From Myxocyprinus asiaticus (taxonomy: Eukaryota; Chordata; Actinopteri; Cypriniformes; Catostomidae): a stretch of 64,000 nucleotides of DNA. A program made the position numbers and the translations under genes. The notes under the pieces are model-generated. The model saw nothing but the letters and a program-made list of their open reading frames with translations. It had not been told where the DNA came from and did not search any database. The first letter of the stretch is position 1, and every line of letters begins with the position of its first letter. Where the stretch lies: positions 15,283,001 to 15,347,000 of the forward strand of contig NC_059346.1 of assembly GCF_019703515.2 (NCBI RefSeq). Direction: 5' to 3'. Positions 22,401 to 33,430 of this stretch are shown here, piece by piece.

Positions 22401-23365
22401 TGTGATGAGGAGGTGGGCTAATCAGCTGAGGAGAGGGATGAGTGCAGCGGAACGCGGCAGTTCGAGAGAGAGAGAGCCACATGCAGCTGCAGTGTATGCG
22501 TTTGTGTTCTGTGTCTTTTTGTTTAAGTTCTTATTAATATATTACTTTGACTGTTCAGCCAGTTCCCGCCTCCTGCTTTCCCATCCTTAACCCTGTTACA
22601 TTGGTGCCGAAGCCCGGGAAGGAGGAGGGATGCGCTGTCGTGGAGTCCTCGCCACTGCTATCCACCCAAAGGAGCAGCCACGGCCATCCGCTGGGGGATG
22701 GAAGAGTTGCTCACGGCTGCCTGGACGCGGAGGAACACCGCCATCTGCGAGGGGAGGAGGGGCTCGCTGCCAGCCGCCTGGAGCGGTGGAGCCGCTGCCA
22801 GGGGCAGAGGAGTTCCCTACCGGCCACCAAAACATGGAGGGGCATTCTGTCTGCCAGAGGTCAGAGGACTGGGTCCGGTCCGCCCGGGGAGGAGTGGCTG
22901 TCGTCCGCCAGAGGGTGGAGGAGTGATCGAGGACCAGGCGACGGCGTGTCTGGGAACCGGCAAGCAAGTTTTTTTTTTTTTTCTCTCTCTCTCTCTCTCT
23001 CTCTCACTCACTCACTCACTCACTCACTCTCACTGTCGCTCCACCTTGCCCTTTCCCTCTCCTCTTTTTTTGTGGTGGGGCCACAAAGGGCACAGGTGGG
23101 GCCAGAAGGGCAGCTCCCCGGCCTGAGGCAAAGGAGGGAGGGGTGTGACGAGGAGTTGTGCGGGGCCGGGCCATGACTATGCACGCCTGGCCCCTAATTG
23201 CATATAATCAGCCGAGGAGAGGGATAAGTGCAGTGGAACGTGGCAGTTCGAGAGAGCCACACGCAGCTGCAGTGTGTATGTTTGTGTTCTGTCTTTTTAT
23301 GTTCTTATTAAAATATTACTTTGACTGTTCCTACCTCCTCCTTTCCCATCCTTAACCTTGTTACA
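22401..23365 (+). mobile_element. Short non-autonomous LTR retrotransposon (TRIM-like), 965 bp
   Basis: The 5' LTR is 22401-22600 and the 3' LTR 23144-23365; both start TGTGA and end TTACA, and share CAGCTGCAGTGT and CTTTGACTGTTC. A primer-binding site TGGTGCCGAAGCCCGGGA follows the 5' LTR (22602-22619). A polypurine tract precedes the 3' LTR (23131-23143). The target duplication is AGGTC (22396-22400, 23366-23370). The 543-bp inside has GC-rich frames but no gag or pol, so it must be moved by another element's enzymes. The 3' LTR has about 20 bp extra near its start. Confidence 0.92.
22970..23032. repeat. Poly-T, (CT)n and (CACT)n tract inside the LTR element
   Basis: Simple sequence, possibly unstable. 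Long Ser-Leu frames over it are artefacts. Confidence 0.9.
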
Positions 23366-23370
23366 AGGTC

Positions 23371-23835
23371 ATATTGATATTAATTGTAGTGGTGCGCCAA
23401 TCAGTAAATTTGAGTCGGATACTATCACCGATATTTTTACGCTGTGATCGCCCGATACAGATCACCGATATTTCTTTTAAAAGTGCCACACTTTTGCAAG
23501 TTATATGCTGGAGTTATACAGTATGTTAATGCCCTACACTTAAAAATGATATTCAATTTGCAGTTACTGTGAAATGCTAAATGTAAAAAAAATTGAAAAC
23601 CGTTATGAATCATTCTGTTGTGAGAAATCATTTGTGTCTATGATTTGTTTACAGTCTTTGCTATTTTGTTGTAATGTAAATCACTAATTATTAAGTAAAT
23701 GCATGAAGATGCGTTGCTGTTATTGAAGGTTAAACTGTTATTGCTGTTATTAGTGATTTAAATCACTGATTTAAATCAGAGTGCTCACAAAATATCATTA
23801 GGATGAGTAAACTTAGGGCGACGGTGAGGCGGCGC
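23371..23835. mobile_element. hAT-type repeat fragment
   Basis: Contains GATCGCCCGATACAGATCACCGATA-type palindromic subterminal sequence, and a part (about 23625-23800) that matches 37325-37510. It continues the repeat split by the LTR element at 22401-23365. Confidence 0.6.
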
Positions 23836-24099
23836 CAAGATGGCTGACGTAACTGAGCTGAGTCCATGAGTCTCGTAAGTGTCCGCAGTACCCAGCTTTC
23901 ATAAAACAAAGGAAAGTTGTCCAGAACAGAACACAACTTTCATTCACACCCCTTTCAAGGGTCAAAAGCCCCTCCTCGTTCTTTGGTCAGGTCAAAAATA
24001 CCCCCAACCAAATGGACGAGGCACGACAGTTGTCAGACCATCAGTTGTGCGACAGTTGTCTCACATGATCTAATACAGAAAGAGGGGCAACTTGCCAAC
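23836..24099. other. Intergenic, unassigned
   Basis: CpG-containing sequence (GGCGGCGCCAAGATGGCTGACG near 23829-23850) with short frames but no recognisable protein. No repeat partner was found in the window. Confidence 0.35.
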
Positions 24100-25056
24100 A
24101 ATTGTTTTTAGCCAGTAGCCCAGTCTACTCTTATATATCAATAAACAACCCTGCATCAGGAATACACAGTATGTGAAGTATTACAAATGTCATTGTGAGG
24201 TAAGTTATTTTACAGATATAGATTTTATAGCTATAAGAGCAAATATGCAAGAATGTTACCATGTGTATTTGATCACACTGTGATCACTTGTTTTCTGTAG
24301 TGTTTTACGTAAAGACTAAGAGCACTTAAGGAATTAAGATGCATTTGAATATGTTCAATGGGCATGTTACAATAGATTTAATATAGATACTGATGTATTC
24401 TAAGTAAATGTAGGATTGTGGCTACCCTTGCAAGATAAACGTACTGCTGTTACATTATGAAATAAAAGACATTACGCTCTCCTCACAAAACAAACACAAT
24501 TGTCAATGTAAATAATTCAAATGTCCTAAATACAAATAGTCATGTAACCCATCATAGGCAAGTAAAGGTCACAAGGATGGTCAGAAAATTGCACAAAAGG
24601 CATTTACATGTAGAAAAAAAAAAAGAGAAGTGTTGAGTTCTGCTGGCATTGTACTTTTTTGGCAGAGAAATTCATGCATTGTGTGGAAAATATAGAACTG
24701 AGTAAAAAAAAAAACTTTATCTCGGTAAGCAGTAATAGCCACAAAGTTATTTACTGAAATGATCAGACATACTTTTTGTAGTTCGGTTTCTAATTGGAGA
24801 TCTCTGCAGCTAAAATTAAAGTTAAATGGTAGGGCATTTTGTGAAGTTTCTGATTGGAGATCTCTACAGCTCTTTGTGAGGCTACAAAACACATTACAAT
24901 GCTGTAATGTTCTTTTACTACACCATTTTTATACATACATTATGTCCCATGAATTCATTTAAAATACATTAGAATAAATCGATTGCTGTTTTTGTTAAAG
25001 GACTGTTATTTCTATACACCTCTAACAGTTGTTGACTCCAGGCAATGGAGGCAATC
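24100..25056 (+). repeat. Duplicated receptor upstream block, copy C (before psi-3)
   Basis: This is the cleanest copy of the block, without large insertions, and gives the empty sites for those in copy B. It contains GTCATTGTGAG/GTAAGTTATT near 24190-24205, a strong donor-like sequence that could mark the end of an ancestral non-coding first exon. It ends with TTGTTGACTCCAGGCAATGG before the psi-3 ATG. Confidence 0.75.
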
Positions 25057-25676
25057 ATGAACTCAAGCATAGAAGCTTACAGCGATGATAATGTATACAG
25101 CTATGTTGATTACTACCAAAGCCAGATTGAAGAGTTTTCCAAAGTGTCACATACTTAAGAGACACATACTAAACATTGCATGTGTAATCACTTCTATTTT
25201 AAATGTTATCTTTTTCCTGCTTGTTTTACCAGCTATGAGCATCACCATACAACTACTATGCTTATTCAATTTATTTTGGGGTTTTTGATTCCGTTCCTAG
25301 TATTTGCATCTGTTACTCTATCCTGATCTGTAAACTTGGGGCAAACCAAATGTCCAAATCCACCAAGCCCTACAAGATCATGACACTACTGATAACAACT
25401 TTTTTCCTCTGCTGGTTGCCATATCATATTGTTTCTATAATAGAGCTGGATGAGTCTAAGCATAAATTTAACCTTTACATTGCCCAAATAGTAACTGCTA
25501 CTCTTGCAATCAGCTTTTTAAACCCATTCATCTATGCATTCATGCCCAAGTACTCGACGAAGAAATGCTGTTAATTTTTGTCAAAGACTAAGAGTGCCAT
25601 TGATGAAGAGACTCAAAGTACTTTTAGAGGAACTTCCATGACCAAATCTGTGGATCACAGACTCACTTCTGTCTAA
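25057..25676 (+). pseudogene. psi-3: chemerin/chemokine-like receptor pseudogene with internal deletion
   Basis: The N-terminal 33 codons resemble receptor 2, then TAA stops the frame at 25156-25158. After the start of TM1, homology jumps (near 25215) straight to ECL2, losing about 400 bases that encode TM1-TM4. A one-base loss near 25300 breaks TM5. TM6 (CWLPYH) and part of TM7 (SFLNPFIYAF) are open in 25350-25574, with the SN of the TM7 SSNSF motif missing. A frameshift after CC leads to the remnant C-terminal tail ending near 25674. It is non-functional. Confidence 0.92.
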
Positions 25677-25739
25677 AAATGTGAAAGATTATTTTAACAC
25701 GGGTCTTCCAAAAACTTTTCTCTTCGTTGTTTGCCAAGT

Positions 25740-26110
25740 CGGACTGGATTTCATGTCAAGAATATTGCTCATATCTGTCTCGCTCCATCTCAGTGGATGC
25801 CAGGGTGTCCTTTCTTACTGCAGTAAAAACTGGAATACAAAATAATATTTTCAGTGATTTATAGAAGTAAATCAAACCATCATTGTGCAGAATGCAAATT
25901 GAGTTCTAATGTAAGCTGTTCAGGTATTTAGTCTTCACTACACTGTAAAAATGTTTTCATCATTATTTTACAACAACATATTTGCTTCCATCCATTTAGC
26001 TTGTCTCAATAATTTCATTTTTTTTCTACTTGATTTAATGAGTTTTAACTCATTTAACATTTTCTTTATAAGTAATTGTAATCAAAGTGGTCATGCAATG
26101 TACTCATCAC
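25740..26110 (+). pseudogene. Stray 3' tail of a receptor gene like gene 1
   Basis: Positions 25765-25815 encode a tail (LSRSISVDARVS-like) matching the last residues of the receptor at 1157-2191 (LSRSSSVDAKVS). The following roughly 300 bases match 2195-2470, including ATATTTTCAGTGAT and CATCTATTTAGCTTGTC-type text. The gene body is absent. It lies just after psi-3, whose own tail is of the other receptor type. Confidence 0.72.
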
Positions 26111-26143
26111 TGCAGGCTTTAACTGATTTCAGGCAGCAATATA

Positions 26144-26672
26144 CCCTACTGGTTAAAAGTTTTGAAACACTTATTCTTTATTGTAATATTTTTTCCACAT
26201 TTTAGAATAATAGTAAAGTCATCAAAACTATGGAATAACATAAATGGAACTATGGGAATTATGTTGTGACTAAAAATCCAAAATAAATCAAAACTGTGTT
26301 ATATTTTAGCATCTTCAAAGTAGTCACCCTTTGCCTAGAATTTGCAGACATGTACTCTTGACATTTTCTCAACCAACTTCATGAGGTATCACCCTGGGAT
26401 GCTTTTTAAACAGTATTGAAGGAGTTCCCATCTATGTTGGGCACTTATTGGCTGCTTTTCTTTATTATTTGGTCCAAGTCATCAATTTCAAAATCTTTTT
26501 TTTTATTATTCAATTTTAGTTTTCTTGTGAAAAAAATTAATATGGTGGCACAATTATATTTTTGTCTACAAAACTAATTTCAAACAATTAAGCACATGCC
26601 TACAGATCAAAAGATTTTTAAGATCGTGCGAAACATTTCAGTCAAGTGTTTCAAAACCTTTGACCGGTAGTG
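26144..26672 (-). mobile_element. Internally deleted Tc1/mariner-type element
   Basis: The ends are CCTACTGGTTAAAAGTTTTG and, inverted, CACTACCGGTCAAAGGTTTTG. The - strand carries a transposase C-terminal remnant (LVEKMSRVHVC..., GDYF). The middle is AT-rich and lacks DDE blocks. Confidence 0.65.
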
Positions 26673-26692
26673 TGTGTGTATGTATGCATGTG

Positions 26693-26726
<34 letters not shown>

Positions 26727-26735
26727 GTATATATA

Positions 26736-27686
26736 CATTGATGAGCCAAAACATTATGACCACCTGCCTAATATACTGTTGGTCCTTCGTGTGCCACCAA
26801 AACAGCGCCGATCCGCTGAGGCATGGACTCTACAAGACCCCTGAAGGTGTCCTGTGGTATCTAGCACCAAGACATTAGCAGCAGATCCTTCAAGTCCTGT
26901 AAGTTGTGAGGTGGAGCCACCATGGATCGGACTTGTTGTTCCAGCACATCCCACAGGTGCTCAATCAGACTGAGATCTGGGGAATTTGGAGGCCAGGGCA
27001 ACACCTTGATCTCTTCATCATGGTCCTCAAACTGTTCCCGAACAATGTGTGCAGTGTTGCAGGGCGCATTATCCTGCTGAAAGAGGCCACTGCCATCAGG
27101 GAATACTATTGTCATGAAGGGGTGTACCTGGTCTGCAACGATGTTTAGGTAGGTGCATGTGTCAAACTGACATCCACATAAATGGTCAGGTCAAACCAGA
27201 CAACCTTCTTCCACTGCTCTATGGTCCAGTTCCGACGCTCTTGTGCCCACTGTAAGCGCTTCGATGGTGGACAGAGGTCATTATGGGCACTCTGACCGGT
27301 CTGCGGCTACGCAGCCCCATATGCAGCAGGGTGCGATGCGCTGTGTGTTGTGACACATTCCTCCCATAACCATCATTAAAATTTTCTGTAACTTGTGCCA
27401 CAGTAGATCTTCTGTCGGTTTGGACCAAACGAGATAGACTTCGTTGCCCTCGTGCATCATGAGCCTTGGACGCCCAACACCCTGTCGCCGGTTTGTTGTT
27501 TGTCCCTCCTCGGACCACTGTCAGTAGTTACTCACCACTGCTAAATGGGAGCACCCCACAAACCTTGACGTTTCAGAGATGCTCTGACCCAGTCGTCTAA
27601 TACACCCAGACCTTGACATGCAGCCTTGTTAGCAGATGATCAATGTTATTTGCTTCACCTACGAGTGGTCATAATATTTTGGCTCA

Positions 27687-27689
<3 letters not shown>
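26736..27689 (-). mobile_element. Tc1-like transposon, near full length (- strand)
   Basis: TIRs are GATGAGCCAAAACATTATGACC on the left and the inverted form with TAATATTTTGGCTCATC on the right. Microsatellites flank both ends. The transposase survives in two broken pieces: 27518-27219 (HTH region, with an RRSTVAQVTENFNDGYG stretch) and 27115-26861 (QQDNAPCNTA and SPDLSLIEHLWDVLEQQ). The catalytic Asp of the first block lies in the damaged middle. Confidence 0.85.

Positions 27690-27747
<58 letters not shown>
27690..27747. repeat. (TG)n(TA)n microsatellite
   Basis: Compound dinucleotide repeat at the right end of the Tc1 copy. Confidence 0.92.
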
Positions 27748-27750
<3 letters not shown>

Positions 27751-27935
27751 GGATGAACCGATACCACTTTTTTCTCTTCCGATCCGATTCCAATATCTGA
27801 AATCTCAGTATCGTCTGATACCGATCCCAATCCATTACCAGTGTTGTTGTTTTTTTCATAATCAGTTTAGAATATCGCTCTGATGTCTGTGGTCATGAAG
27901 TCATTTAAGAGACTGGTGTTGTTAAAAAAATTACT
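27748..27935. mobile_element. hAT end fragment (left) with GATACCGAT palindromes
   Basis: Begins TTAGGGATGAACCGATACCA and has CAGTATCGTCTGATACCGAT. The sequence at 33340-33420 is a matching right end in reverse. The two may belong to one element now filled by LINEs, or to two copies. Confidence 0.5.
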
Positions 27936-27939
27936 TTAA

Positions 27940-30900
27940 GCCTATTAAAAAACTTCCGGTATGAGCGAACGCTGGCATGTTTGGCTGCTGCTGCTCTCTT
28001 GTCTTTTCTAAACTGGATTTAAGCTCTGAAATGGGCTACTTCCTCTTTTAATGGGACGACTGCTCGCGGAAATAAGTTTCGATCTGCTCAGGGATATTGA
28101 ACTGTTCCATTGTTCGGGATTTACTTCAATTTTGAACTAAACTGTGTTTCCATTTGTGCAAAGCCTCTACCAGCCTACCTGGAGCTCTCGCAGCCCCAGT
28201 ACATTACATCGACTCTGGCGAGTGAATTGACATTTCCCCACTTGTTGCTGGCCGTTTGGTGGTTCAGTTATGAGCAGCCTTTGGAAGGCTGCTTGACCAC
28301 TACCACGGCTGCACCGGGGTGTGTAGGCTTAACTGGACTAAATTTCGGGTCTGGTTGAAGGATTAATGGATAAAAATAATGGATTATTTTTGGTGGTTCG
28401 CTTTGGCCTTCTGGATTTTTATTATTCATCTACGATATCTGCAGCTGGAAATATGTTGCTCTGTTACGGATTCAGGCTCTGATCCATTTCTCAATATGGT
28501 TTTTAATTATTCATCCATGAATTTACATCGCTTGAACTCCACATTTCGTCTCTCTGCTGGAATCTGCAATCAATGTGCTGCCCTGGAAATCACACGCCGA
28601 CCACGGTATGTCCACAGAGCAACTCGTCATCATTCGAATCGGCTTGTATCGGCTGTCTTCTCTGATGATTTCCACATACTGATGATGTGGTCTTCAGTTC
28701 GCCACCCCCCTGCCCGGGACGTGGATAATCGGGGTGTTAATCCTGATAACCTCCGTATGCTGAAGCGTTCTACTCCTATTTCTACAATGGACACGGAGCC
28801 TACTACCATTAAGATGGCCCTAGTAAATGCAAGGTCGCTATCGAATAAATCCTTTGTTCTAAATGACTTATGTCGCATTCTTTAGACTTTTTTATTTGTG
28901 ACAGAGACTTGGCTCAGCACTGATGACTTCCTTGCTCACGGAGAACTTTCTCCCCCGGACTGTGCGTTCTTCAGTTCTCCAAGTACATCTGGACATGGCG
29001 GTGGCATTGCCACTATTTTTAAAAACAATTTTAGACGTAAAATTCTGCCAAACGGACATGTTCTCGAGTTTTGAGGTACAATTATTAAAGACTGACATCA
29101 TGGATCCTGTGCTGTGTGCTTTGGTTTATAGACCTCCAAAATATAACAAGGACTTCGTCTGTCAATTTTCTGATTTTCTCTCTGACATAGTATCTCGGAG
29201 TGATAGACTGCTGATTCTCTGTGATTTTAACATTCACCTTTGTTGTCCATCCAAACCTCTGGTGAAGGATTTTTTATGCCTTTTAGAATCCTTTAATTTT
29301 ATACAATCTGTCTCTGGTCCAACTCATAATTTGGGTCACACACTTGATTTGGTTTTGTCTTATGGTTTTTCTGTAACAAATCTAAAGATTTCCGATGTTG
29401 GTATTTCTGACCACTATTCAATTGTATTTGATGCTGTCGGTTCAGGTCCTCCACCCACTATCTTGCAGTCTTCATACTACTCTCGGGATATTCATTCCTC
29501 TACTGCTAGTCAATTTACAGACTATTACCAGGCCCATTTCACAGACTCTCTATTCACTGGTCTGAATACTGAGGAGCTTGATGAAGTTTTTAATAAATCA
29601 TGTTCTGCTGCCTTAGATTTTGTTGCTCCTGTTAAGGTCAGGAGAGTTAAGGGCAAAGGTGCCATCCAGCCTTGGTTAAATGACTACATCCGCTCTCTCA
29701 GACAAGAGTGCAGAAAGGCTGAGCGGAGGTGGAAGAAAGACAAACTCCAGGTTTCATATGACATTTTAAGGACTTGCGTAAATAACTTCCAAAAATCATT
29801 GAAAATTATCCTCTCTAAATTGACCTCAAAGAATGCAAATAGGCCCAAAGTGCTGCTAAAGACCATTGACTCTGTGTTACACTCTGCTTCTGTTGCCTGT
29901 CCTGATGTGTCCACTGAGAAATTTCTTACATTTTTTACTCAAAGTCCAAGAAATTAAGGCCTCTATTCAGCCTGCAAAATTCGATTCACCGCTGGTATTC
30001 CAGCCGCTCAGCTCTCAAACTTGCTTTCAACCAGACTCTTCAGCCCACCTTGTTGATTTAGTTTCTAAAATTAAGTGTTTAAATAGTAAAATGGATATAC
30101 TGCCTGCTCGTCTTTTCAAAGATGTCTTTGAAACGATGAACTCTGATGTGACTGCAATTATTAACAGCTCTCTAGCAAATGGGGTAGTCCCAGCTAGTTT
30201 GAAACATGCAATTGTGCAGCCACTGCTTAAAAAAACGCACCTCAATCCCACTGTATATACCAATTACAGGCCTATCTCCAAGTTGCCATTCATCTCAAAG
30301 CTTTAGAGAAAGTTATTTATTCACAGTTATACTCATACTTGAATTCTTTTAATATCTTTGATAAGTACCAGTCTGGTTTTAGAACCTTACATAATACTGA
30401 ATCTGCTCTTCTGAAGGTCACTAATGACATTTTGCCCTCACTTGACTCAGGATCAAGTGCTGTTTTGATTTTAATGGATCTGAGCGCAGCATTTGACACG
30501 ATTGATACTTTGACAAAATACTTTTAATCCGGTTGGAGTGTATGGTGGTTATTCAGGGTCTGGCTCTGCAGTGGTTTGCCACCTAAATATAGGTAATTTC
30601 TCCTCTACAACAGCCCCCCTATCTTGCAGTGTGCCCCAGGGTTCTATTTTGGGACCATTATTGTTCACTTGCTATATGATTCCCCATGGCTCCATTTTTC
30701 AAAAATATAATGCCTCCTATATCTGTTACGCACATGATGCACAATTTTATTTACCAGTTAAGCCTGATAGCACCTGCTCTGTTGATTCTCTTCTTTTGTG
30801 TTTTGAGGACATTAAAGGCTGGATGGCGAATCATTTTTTTTGCAATTAAATGAAAGCAAAACTGAAGTATTGATTTTAGGCTCTGCCAGGACTTCAGCTG

Positions 30901-31742
30901 TTATTGAAGCCCAGTTAGGTATGCTCTCCTCCAATGTACACATGCATGTCAAAAATCTTGGGATCATTTTTGACAAATCATTACTGTTTGACAAACAAAT
31001 TAGTGCCGTTACTAAGGGAAGTTTCTTTTAATTGAGGTCTACTGCAAAATTAAAGCATTTTCTTTCTGGTAAAGACCTTGAAACTGTGACCCATGCTCTT
31101 ATTACTTCACAGTTGGATTATTGTAACTCTCTGTATGCTGGTCTGCCTCAGTCTGCTTTATCTTGTTTATAGATGGTTCAAAATGCCGCAGCCAGTTTTT
31201 AACTGGGACTAAAAAAAAAGAGATCACAGTACTCCTGTATTGACTGCTCTTCATTGGCTTCCTATCAAGGCTAGAATTGATTTTAAAATTCTTATCTAAT
31301 TGTACAAGCCCCTGTCAGATCTTGCTCCTCAATATATCACTGACCTTCTGCACTCACATTCGCCTCCTAGAATGCTTAGATCTTGTAAGCAACTTCTTTT
31401 ATCAGTTCCCCGATGTCGATGCAAGTCTAAGGGAGATCAAGCCTTCTCTGTTGTCGCCTCCAATCTCTGAAACAGTACCCCTTTACACGTAAGGTCTGCC
31501 CCATCTTTAGCCATTTTTATATCTTTTCTTAAAACCTATTTGTACTCTGTATCATTTAATACTATTTAAGGTCAAGGTTACATGTTGTTTATTGGCGTTT
31601 AGTTTTTTTTTAGTTTTTTTTATATTGTTTGATGATTTTTATATATTTGTGTACTCTATTACACTTTTGTATCTAATTGTACGGCACTTTGGTTCAGCTT
31701 TTGTTGTTTTTAAATGTGCTTTATAAATAAAGTTGACTTGAC
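27940..31742 (+). mobile_element. CR1/L2/Rex-superclade LINE, nearly complete but degraded
   Basis: A leader and ORF1-like part run to about 28880 (28379-28885 ends ALVNARSLSNKSFVLNDL, the start of ORF2). The endonuclease continues through 28923-29957 and keeps the DFNIH motif (29223) and the SDH motif (29406). The reverse transcriptase follows in several frames: NYRPISKLP near 30265, YQSGFR near 30366, LMDLSAAFDTID near 30475, and the active-site box, which reads YAHD instead of YADD at 30727. The connector and C-terminus run to about 31560, and the tail ends AATAAAGTTGACTTGACTTG near 31742. Frameshifts and stops are frequent, so it is dead. Confidence 0.82.
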
Positions 31743-32080
31743 TTGGCCCACCTGAAGGACATCACTGGACCCTTTCTGAATCCCCTTCAATTTGCTTATC
31801 GAGCAGACAGGTCTGTGGATGATGCAATCAACATGGGATTGCATCATATCCTGCAACATCTGGACAGAGCAGGAACATATGCAAGGAACCTTTTTGTGGA
31901 CTTCAATTTGGCTTTCAAAACCATCATCCCAGCTATACTCCAGAATAAATTAAACCAACTTTGTGTTCCCACCTCTATCTGTCAGTGGATCATCATTTTT
32001 CTGACAGATAGGCAGCAGTTAGTGAGACTGTGGAAATTCACTTCCAGCACCTGTACGATCAGTACTGGTGTATTTATCAG
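31743..32080 (+). mobile_element. L2-type LINE reverse transcriptase fragment
   Basis: Encodes an L2 RT core: NPLQFAYRADRSVDDAINMG, then LFVDFNLAFKTIIP (normally DFSSAFNTI) and SICQWIIIFLTDRQQLVRL. It starts exactly at the tail of the preceding LINE and ends where receptor-derived sequence begins. Confidence 0.78.
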
Positions 32081-32358
32081 TTATAATAACAAGAAATATT
32101 TCATATTCCTTAATGAACAAACATACTTGTCAAATGTGAATTACTGCCTTTTGAAGTTTAAGAAAGAGTAAAGATAAAAATTCTAAAGCCACTTTGCTTT
32201 AGAAAAACAAGCTACTTTGGTTAAAAATTAGCAATAATGATGCAGACAGCTATAATTACCAAGACATGGTTGAAGAGTTTTCAAAAGGGTCACATACTGA
32301 AGACACACATCCTGAACATTACAGGGAAGCAGCATGTATAATCACAGCTAAACTCTTC
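32081..32358 (+). pseudogene. Chimeric relic of a receptor unit (upstream block joined to N-terminal codons)
   Basis: Positions 32081-32228 match 42373-42510 (upstream of receptor 2), and 32229-32358 match 43043-43162 (codons about 8-48 of receptor 2). The 530 bases between those two segments in the intact locus are missing. Homology ends after CATGTATAATCACAG at 32348. The sequence is very close to receptor 2, closer than psi-2 or psi-3. It has no promoter, start codon or membrane domains. Confidence 0.88.
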
Positions 32359-33340
32359 AAAACAAATTGCTTTTTTCTCTCTTCAAAAAAATGCATGCCA
32401 CCAGGTGCCACTATCAGTAAACATGTAATCTTATGCTTTTAATGCTTTCTCTGTTGCTATATTGCTGAATAATACATGTATTATTTATATAAGGGTTTGC
32501 AAACCTTAAGACAAAATCAGTTTACATAGTTTTGATATGGCATTCGTTGTCGTGTAACAACTGGAGTTATTTTTTTTTGTTTGAAATTGTTGGTCTTTCT
32601 AAACCATCTATGCCGTTTGCTCAATGTTAAAAAAAAATGAGCAGTACCAACCCCCCAACAACAGAAATCATTATACTTTTATAGCTTCACGCCCATACTG
32701 CTAATGCAAAACAGGTGTGTGTAGCCTACTATTCTTCCACTGTAAACAAATAATAATAATAATAAATTATTATTATTATTACTATTATTATTGACTTTTA
32801 GAATTTTAAATACAACAGTAATATTTCTCAATCGTGCACCTTTAAATTTTAAAACCCTCCGGTTTTTATTTTGACATTCTGAACTTTCCAGGAAGTCCTG
32901 TATGTGTCTGTTTGTAGGCAAGTTCACAGTAGTTTAATTCGCTTCTTATTCAGATTCTGGTAAAATACTCCTCCGGTGCTGTTCTAAATGTATATTTTAA
33001 GTGAACTGAACTATTGAAATCAACATCTGAGATGTTGCTTGTGAGTAGAGCTCAAATATGAAGCACCGCTGTGAAGGCTAAAAATAGCCACGAGAGTGTG
33101 TGTGTGTGTGTGTGTAACAGAGCATCGCCATTCACTAACGCGCTGGCGTTGCGCGTACATTTTATATATTTACTTTACTTAAACACAACCTTTTGTGATT
33201 CACAGAGCTATCGCACATCTTCGAGTGGCTTTGAATAAGATGCACGAGTCATATGAACTGCTTTAATGGTGTTTTTATGGTTCTTTTATGTCATTTTTTG
33301 GAGCTTGACAGTAACGAACATGACTAACGCACATTATCGG
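32359..33340. other. Intergenic with simple repeats
   Basis: No gene is seen. There is an AAT/ATT microsatellite at 32749-32793 and a (GT)n tract at 33098-33115. It may be internal sequence of a hAT element whose right end is at 33340-33420. Confidence 0.4.
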
Positions 33341-33420
33341 ATTTGGATCGGGCTCGTCGGACCGATACCCGATCTGTCTTAAAACATTAATATTTGAACC
33401 GATACTGATTGGTGCCATAA
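33341..33420. mobile_element. hAT end fragment (right), partner of 27748
   Basis: Contains CGGATTTGGATCGGGCTCG, GACCGATACCCGATC and ACCGATACTGATTGG, mirror-like to 27748-27840. The boundary is approximate. Confidence 0.5.
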
Positions 33421-33430
33421 TATATATTTA

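Noticed and set aside
22547..23176. 209-residue frame in the short LTR element
   Set aside because: It spans the LTR end, primer-binding site and a CT microsatellite. No similarity to Gag was recognised and the composition explains the openness.
28379..28885. 168-residue host membrane protein
   Set aside because: It runs into the ALVNARSL start of LINE ORF2, so it is the leader/ORF1-ORF2 region of the retrotransposon.
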